The position numbers and the translations under genes are program-made. 64,000 bases of DNA from Haemaphysalis longicornis (Eukaryota; Arthropoda; Arachnida; Ixodida; Ixodidae): positions 46,333,974 through 46,397,973 of the forward strand of contig CM023457.1 in the NCBI GenBank assembly GCA_013339765.2, in the 5' to 3' direction. Positions 58,352 to 64,000 of the stretch are shown here, piece by piece. Positions within the stretch are counted from its first letter, which is position 1. Every line of letters starts with the position of its first letter. The notes below the pieces were generated by a model. That model worked only from the letters and a program-made list of their open reading frames with translations. It ran no database searches and had not been told where the DNA came from.

Positions 58352-58850
58352 GTGAACCATGCTTTAAATAAGTTCAAAGTAGTATTTAAAGAAAGAAGAA
58401 AACGTGGCGCAAACTAGATGGACGAAGAAAACAAGGTAAGACAGATACAAAGGTAAGACAGTTTTGTTAAATCAAAGTAGTACTTATAGTTCTAAAGAAC
58501 AGAACGGCCGCCCCCAAGACTATCATCTGTGTAACCTCGCCCATCGGGGAATTGTTCTTTGGCTTCGGCTCATCTCTCATTATGAAGTAAACAGTTATGT
58601 TAGCCTACGGCTTCTGGACTTCTTCACGGCTGCAACAGCGGCTGGCCGCTCGCTTCACACCACGCTACCAAACATATGTCGGAGGCGACGGAGCTCGGCT
58701 CAGGTCGGCCCTCCGGGTTAACCCACTGCTTAATGCAATCACATTTAATAGACATCACTACAGTACAGCTAATGTGCAACCTTTCAGAGCTGCGCAGACT
58801 TGACGTGAGGAATGATAGCAGTTCAACAAATCTAACAAGGCCACACTGAT

Positions 58851-59090
58851 TGTTTGGTTGTAGGGCTTAACGCGCCGACGCAACGCAGGCGATGAGGCGC
58901 GCCGTGAGTGGAGGGCTCCGGATTAATTTTGACCACCTGGGGATCTTTAACGTGCGTCCGAAATCTCGTACACACGGGCAGTTTTTGCTTTTTGCCTCCA
59001 TCAGAAAAGCGGCCGCCGTGGCCGGGAATCGAACCCGCGACCTCGTGCTCGGCAAAGCAACGCCTTAGCCACTGAGCCACCGCGGCGGGT
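58851..59090 (-). mobile_element. Ruka-like SINE, copy 4, just past NDUFS5
   Basis: Bounded by a perfect 18-bp target duplication TAACAAGGCCACACTGAT (58833-58850 and 59091-59108). Head CCCGCCGCGGTGGCTCAGTGGC, B box GGTTCGATTCCC. Confidence 0.92.
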
Positions 59091-59131
59091 TAACAAGGCC
59101 ACACTGATGTAGTGTGCTGGACGGGGGGCCG

Positions 59132-59137
59132 TTTATT
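59132..59137 (-). terminator. Polyadenylation signal AATAAA of NDUFS5
   Basis: AATAAA on the minus strand 35 bp after the NDUFS5 stop. A SINE inserted just beyond it (duplication 59091-59108) marks the practical end of the gene. Confidence 0.65.
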
Positions 59138-59171
59138 TCCTACTACTGTACAGGGCTGTGTCGACCAGGGT

Positions 59172-59294
59172 CTAGTCGTGGGGTCCCCGTCCGTACAGGG
59201 TGTCCATGGGCGGTGGCTCGGCATACTTCTCCTTGCGCTCGCCACTCTTGATCTGCTTCTCCCGCTCTTCCTGCATCAGCTGCACCCGACGCCT
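59172..59294 (-). CDS. NDUFS5: NDUFS5 last coding exon
   Basis: CCCCTTGCAG| then RRRVQLMQEEREKQIKSGER to YGRGPHD and TAG. A charged helix is followed by a Pro-rich tail, as in the family. Confidence 0.92.
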   Translation of the reverse strand, partial: RRRVQLMQEEREKQIKSGERKEKYAEPPPMDTLYGRGPHD

Positions 59295-62200
59295 CTGCAA
59301 GGGGACAACACTTCCGTCAGGGAGGCACCACTGGACATGCTGCGCATTACAGCCGCCTCTCGACAAAAATTTGAAGTCGTTTAAGCGGGTAGGGGGGACA
59401 CTGCTCTTAAATCAGATTCCTTTTAAGTGCAGAGCACTGTAGGCATTCGCCTTGTCGTCCTAGCTCACTCGCTTGACCCAAAGTATATAGAGCACACAAG
59501 GCGGCGTCCGGGGGTAACGCTGTTGTTCGCGGCGTACCCCAGAGGCTTCGAAAGCCAAGCGGTTTATATAGCCATAAGCGTTCGAAACTCGTGAAACGCT
59601 GGCGCTTCTCATACATCTTCCCATTGTTTAGCGCAAGGAAAACTATAGGTCCATTTGAGGAAATTTTAATTAACCGGCAGTGACCGCGTTCCTTTAGTTA
59701 AGGACGCCCGTTGGGTAGGTTTTTTACTATAGTAAATGCAAAATGTGGCAGTGCAACGCCAGCACGTGCGGGGAGAAAAGCACGAAGAGAACAAAACTCC
59801 CGCTGGCGCAGTTTCAGGCAGGGGGCGCGCGAGCACTGCGAAGGCGGGAAATTTGAATTGCATGGGGTGGTAGCAGTGAGCGGATAACGGCGGTACAGCC
59901 CATTATGGCGAATCACTGCTCTGCACTTCCGACAGCTTTCACATTGAGTGGAACGGCTTTAATTTTTTTCTTTTTAAGTAAGGTCGGTGAAACTTGCCAG
60001 TCTTGCTGCTTTCGTTCCACTAATTTTAAATATGCCATTACTTTTTAAGTCAGTCAATTAGTTACCAAGACAATTAGAGATAATTAGCCATTTTTGGAGG
60101 AAGAATAAACAAAGCAGTGTTGGTCATAAATCTGTAATCTTTATGTTTTCCAATATTATGAACCCTGGTGAGTGCAATAAGAGAATCGGTTTTTTGGTGT
60201 ACTGCTTGGAACTAATTTTACAGCTCATTAAACTTTGGTGGCACCAGTGGCAAGGGACCTTTTTAAATGCCCATTTCAAACACCAAATTTTAATGAGTTG
60301 TAAAATTAGTTCCAAGCGATGCATCAAAAAACCGATTCTCTTATTGCACTCACCAGGGTTCGTAGTATTGGAAAACATCAAGATTACAGCTTTATGACCA
60401 ACACTGTTTTGTCTATTCTTCCTCCAAAAATGGCTAATTATCTCTAATTGTCTTGGTAACTAATTGACTGACTCAAAAAGTAATGGCATATTTGAAATCA
60501 GTGGAACGAAAGCAGCAAGACTGACACGTTTCACCGAGTTTACTTAAAAATGAAAGGAATCTGTTTTAAGAGCAGTGTCCCCCCTTAATTGACCTTGTTG
60601 GTAATGGAGCGAGAAAGTTGCTAGATTTTCTTTGTGCGTGCAAAGTGGCAAATGCAACACTAAGTTGCAAGACTTTGGGAGACTGTCTTGTTCAATTTCA
60701 AGGTACTCATTAAACGTTACTTATGATAGTTCTGCAATTGGTGCAGTAAAACACTGGGGTGTACTATGGAGTACACACCTCAACATCTCACATGTGTTGA
60801 AGTTCATGCGAGTTTTTTTTTTTTACCTTTATTCAAGGTTAGCTTGACATTGCCACTGCACTAAATGATTCTTTTCGCATATCTGTTTATCGTGCACTCT
60901 TTGCTATAACCAATTTCACAGTATTCGTGGTTTGCCCACAGCCGGCTATACGCTACTGCATCTGGAAGAAAGGCAAGACAGAAGATGCTTTATATCACCA
61001 TTAATGACACCATAACAGACCGTATCACATACTCTATTCCATTATCATTAGTATGGACAGTGGTAACTGGTGAATTCCTTTTTTTTAATGCTTCAGTGAC
61101 GAAACCTTGCACCGTCTTCCATCGACACAACTGATAGGTGATTTTGGCTTATCTCGCTGGTTTATACACAATGAATGAAAGAGAGGATACTGCTGGGAGT
61201 GGCATTTTGTCTGAATAAACCTTTCTTTGCCCTTACATTTTCCTCTGAGCAAAAGGCTGGCTCGTTTTACGCCAGTAATGCAACTTCACATGCATAATGC
61301 TGTTGTACCCATTGTTTACACATTGTATTGTTGCTTGGAAGAAAAAATGCAAGCTTTGGATGACCACTGTACTAATTCTGCGCTTTTATTTTTACTTTGG
61401 TCCAAGACACCATAGCATACCGTATCGCATACTCTATTTTCATTACTATTGACAGTGGTAACTGGTGAATTCCTTTTTTTTTAACGCTTCAACGACGGAA
61501 CCTTGAGCCGTCTTCCATCGACACAACTGATAGGTGATTTTGGCATATCCCGCTGGTTTATACACAATGAATGAAACAGAGAATACTGCTGGGAGTGGCA
61601 TTTTGTCTGAATAAACCTTCCCTTGCCCTTACATTTTTCTCTGAGCAAAAGGCTGGCTGGTTCTAATGCCAGCAATGCAACTTCACATGCATAATGCTGT
61701 TGTACCCATTGTTTACACATTGTATTGTTGCTTGGGAAAAAATGCAAGCTTTGGTTGACCACTGCACTAATTCTGCGCTTTTATTTTTCCGTTGTGGCGC
61801 CAAGAAGAGCCAGTCATTCGCGTAATATTCTTGTAAGAAGTATCGCACCACAACAACTGCTTTCCTTGCTGGCCACGAAGCTATCAGGAGCCCATGCAGT
61901 GATTTGCATTCAGGTCACAAATCGTGGGGGAAAAAAACCTGAACACACAATGAAAAATAATATTCACATTTTCAAAGTGCACTTGCCACATCGACACATT
62001 TAAACATTTAGCTGCAGTATAAACTAAACTAAAATGACACGGTCCATAGCAGTGTGGCGTGTATGAAGCTGACACCACCCAGATTCATTTCATTTGTGAC
62101 TGTTGAATTTACGGCCGTACAATGCCACAGGTGAACCACACAAACGTGTTTCAGTGCCCCCTCAAATAAACCCTTCCGTCACATCCTTGACTTCAAAAAT

Positions 62201-63525
62201 AAGCCCTGCATGGCGTAAATTGGTCCTCAGCCGTATGCATAAGTGCATTACCTTTGCAACGGCCACAGAAAACTCGTCTCAGCGCATTGCTTATCAGATC
62301 TGTACAGAATCTTATCCACAGCAGAGAATTTCGCACTACTGCCTCATTTCGCCCCAGTGCTACTCTCAAACAACGAGCATTTTTGATCGATTGATTGATT
62401 TGATTGATTTTAGGGTTTAACGCGCCGACGCAACGCAGGCGATGAGGCGCGCCGTAGTGGAGGGCTCCGGATTAATTTTGACCACCTGGGGATCTTTAAC
62501 GTGCGCCGAAATCTCGTACACACGGGCGTTTTTGCTTTTCGCCTCCATCAGAAAAGCGGCCGCCGCGGCCGGGAATCGAACCGTGACCTCGTGCTCAGCA
62601 GCGCAACGCCTTAGCCACTGAGCCACCACGGCGGGTCATTTTTGATCAAGTAGACATGAAGTGTGCATGGCTCATAAGGTGTTGACATTTGGCTGAGCCC
62701 TCGATTGCAGTGCGCTACAACTCCTGCAAAGGTTTTACTTCAGACACGGTCCTTTTTGTTGACAGGGCAAAGGCTTTTGGAGAAATATTGTAAGCCTGGG
62801 TGGTCCTTACGACTAAACTGCCTTTGGACTGCCTAAAAACTACTCAGAACTGTTCTGGGCAGACAATTAATGGAGATCAAACATTTAACAGAGAAATCTG
62901 TTTGCCCGTACACTTGGCACGCATTCTGAAACCTCGGCCCAAACACATCGGAGCACCGCTCAGATACAGTACACGAGGACTTCGCACTTTTGAATGCAGT
63001 TCTCGACCAGACTGGATACTGGAGACAGCTGGTGTGCACACACATCAGAGTTTTAGCAGTCCGTCTGTTCCGTCGTGTACGTAGTTACCGTGTTAACCGG
63101 GAACCGACTGCGCCTGCGCGCGCGGAAGGGCGAGGAGGCGCACTCCACCGTGACGAATGCGCGGAGGTGGCGAAGGCCGGCCCACGGAACTAATCCCCCT
63201 ACCGCGACGAATGCACAAGTGCCCAGACGGGTCCCGGTCAACACGGTAACTACGTACACGACGGAACAGACGGACTGCTAAAACTCTCTATTAGCAGCAG
63301 CAGCAGCGTAGCGCCACGATGGAGCGCGCACGTCGCACTTGCCTGCTTCCAGCCGTATATGCACTCGTGGTAGTCTTCGATTTCGTCCGCACACATCTTG
63401 GGTGCTCGGTGGGCGCCGTAAGCTTCCATGCATAGCGCTTTCTGCATGGAGAACTTGGCGCACTTCTTAACAGCCTCAGCCTCCTGGGTTGGAGACATGA
63501 AGTCCGTGAACGGGGTCCGGAACAT
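59172..63525 (-). CDS. NDUFS5: NADH:ubiquinone oxidoreductase subunit S5 (15 kDa), complex I accessory subunit
   Basis: Two coding exons, 63343-63525 and 59172-59294, total 306 nt and encode 101 aa (human 106). The protein has a twin CX9C fold typical of intermembrane-space complex I subunits: C-AKFSMQKAL-C and C-ADEIEDYHE-C, each with exactly nine residues between cysteines. The C-terminal GERKEKYAEPPPMDTL resembles fly ND-15 (GERK then DPP). NDUFS5 is an accessory subunit of the membrane arm of mitochondrial complex I. The intron is 4.0 kb with a GC donor (CAG|GCAAGT) and a TTGCAG| acceptor. A non-coding first exon probably lies upstream. AATAAA 35 bp past the stop predicts a very short 3' UTR. 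Confidence 0.93.
59391..60594. mobile_element. P2-family element P6, in the NDUFS5 intron, with a nested insert
   Basis: GGGGGGACACTGCTCTTAAA at the left, GTTTTAAGAGCAGTGTCCCCCC at the right, right TTAA at 60595-60598. Both arms and the centre (about 60225-60310) are present. About 540 bp of foreign DNA interrupts the left arm (about 59427-59970); it starts GTGCAGAGCACTG and holds an inverted CACTGCTCTGCAC at 59914-59926. Confidence 0.8.
61021..61795 (+). repeat. 400-bp direct tandem duplication in the NDUFS5 intron
   Basis: CGTATCACATACTCTATT at 61021 and CGTATCGCATACTCTATT at 61421 begin two units of 400 bp that match through ATGCATAATGCTGTTGTACCC and GCGCTTTTATTTTT. Divergence is a few percent by eye; the second unit lacks its last part. 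Confidence 0.85.
62385..62636 (-). mobile_element. Ruka-like SINE, copy 5, in the NDUFS5 intron
   Basis: Head CCCGCCGTGGTGGCTCAGTGGC, body as above, GATTGATT tail repeats. Flanked by CATTTTTGATC on both sides (about 62369 and 62637), an 11-bp target duplication. Confidence 0.88.
63047..63290. mobile_element. Short TIR element beside the NDUFS5 GC donor
   Basis: AGAGTTTTAGCAGTCCGTCT and the following bases to ACCGTGTT form a TIR of about 48 bp, repeated in reverse at the right up to TGCTAAAACTCT. About 240 bp in all, GC-rich inside. It ends about 50 bp from the NDUFS5 donor. Confidence 0.85.
63343..63525 (-). CDS. NDUFS5: NDUFS5 first coding exon
   Basis: Starts MFRTPFTDFMSPT, which aligns with the fly N-terminus, and carries both CX9C motifs. 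A good acceptor (CGTGCCCGTGCAG|) 38 bp upstream of the ATG (exon start 63563) shows that the 5' UTR is spliced. It ends WKQ in phase 0 at the GC donor. Confidence 0.93.
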
Positions 63526-63671
63526 CGTCGCGGTTACGCCGGGCCCGAAGTCGAGAGAGAAATCTGCACGGGCACGGGAATCGACTTTTAATGAGGGCTG
63601 TCGTATCCAGCCTTTCGTGGCATAATTCTGATCGGGTTCATTCTTACCAGTGTAGTTGGTTGTGTTCTTAC

Positions 63672-63760
63672 CTTACCGCGAAGATACCAGGCGACGAATC
63701 TGACCCGACCTTGTAGAAACCACGACCGGCCTGCAGCTGCACCCGCGTATGGTTGTTGAC
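63672..63760 (-). other. Probable NDUFS5 non-coding first exon (3' edge)
   Basis: Two overlapping donors on the minus strand, GCG|GTAAGG (exon end 63677) and AAG|GTAAGA (exon end 63672), lie about 110 bp upstream of the 63563 acceptor. They fit a short 5' UTR exon. The start site itself is not visible. Confidence 0.45.
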
Positions 63761-64000
63761 CTAGGTAAGGTAACTCAGGTATCGCCGACGTACGGTGAGC
63801 TCTATGTCTTGGGAAACTGCGAGGTGGCGCTAGCATCGTCATACCCGCTGTGCTACAAGCAGAGCTTAGAGCGTAGTAAAAATTAAAAAAAAAAAACAAT
63901 AGCAGGGCCTGGAGTTAAAAGGCTCTAAAAGTACTAAACTCAAAAAGTACTAGAGATTGACAAAAAAAAGGCAACCCCTCTAAAAATGGCTGCGGGCAGA

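Overview
The window reads as nuclear DNA of an arthropod, most likely a hard tick (Ixodidae). The reasons are long, repeat-filled introns with small phase-matched exons, tRNA-derived SINEs resembling the tick Ruka family, CR1-, RTE- and Jockey/R1-like LINE debris, and many short inverted-repeat elements. Genus and species cannot be read from the sequence. Most open frames of 60 to 170 codons here are chance frames or transposon remnants.

Three host genes can be supported. (1) On the minus strand, from about 28.7 kb off the left edge, lies a histone H3K9 methyltransferase of the SUV39H / Su(var)3-9 type. Seven exons chain in phase: an N-terminal region, a chromodomain split over two exons, a basic linker, and the segment just before the pre-SET domain. 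The pre-SET and SET exons must lie left of base 1. (2) On the plus strand, 36.2 to 53.1 kb, is the tRNA-selenocysteine-associated protein SECp43 (TRNAU1AP), with two RRMs over seven exons. The frame breaks by one base inside exon 4. (3) On the minus strand, 63.5 to 59.2 kb, is the complex I subunit NDUFS5, with two coding exons joined across a GC-AG intron. Genes 1 and 2 diverge, 7.5 kb apart; genes 2 and 3 converge. Their functions (heterochromatin, selenoprotein synthesis, respiration) do not suggest a shared pathway.

Most of the rest is mobile DNA. There are several families of inverted-repeat elements bounded by TTAA (a piggyBac-type target), including a near-palindromic family with at least five copies between 42.9 and 60.6 kb. 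Four Tc1/mariner-style elements of about 0.9 to 1.3 kb start with CAGT and sit in TA; two of them lie inside TTAA elements. Other elements are a solo LTR with a perfect 5-bp target duplication, two broken LINE regions, one carrying a nested insertion with a 10-bp duplication, five Ruka-like SINEs, and other tRNA-headed SINEs. Several elements sit next to exons, and one inverted pair brackets the chromodomain exons. I found no CRISPR array, rRNA, operon or new multi-gene system; the notable points are gene structure and transposon architecture.
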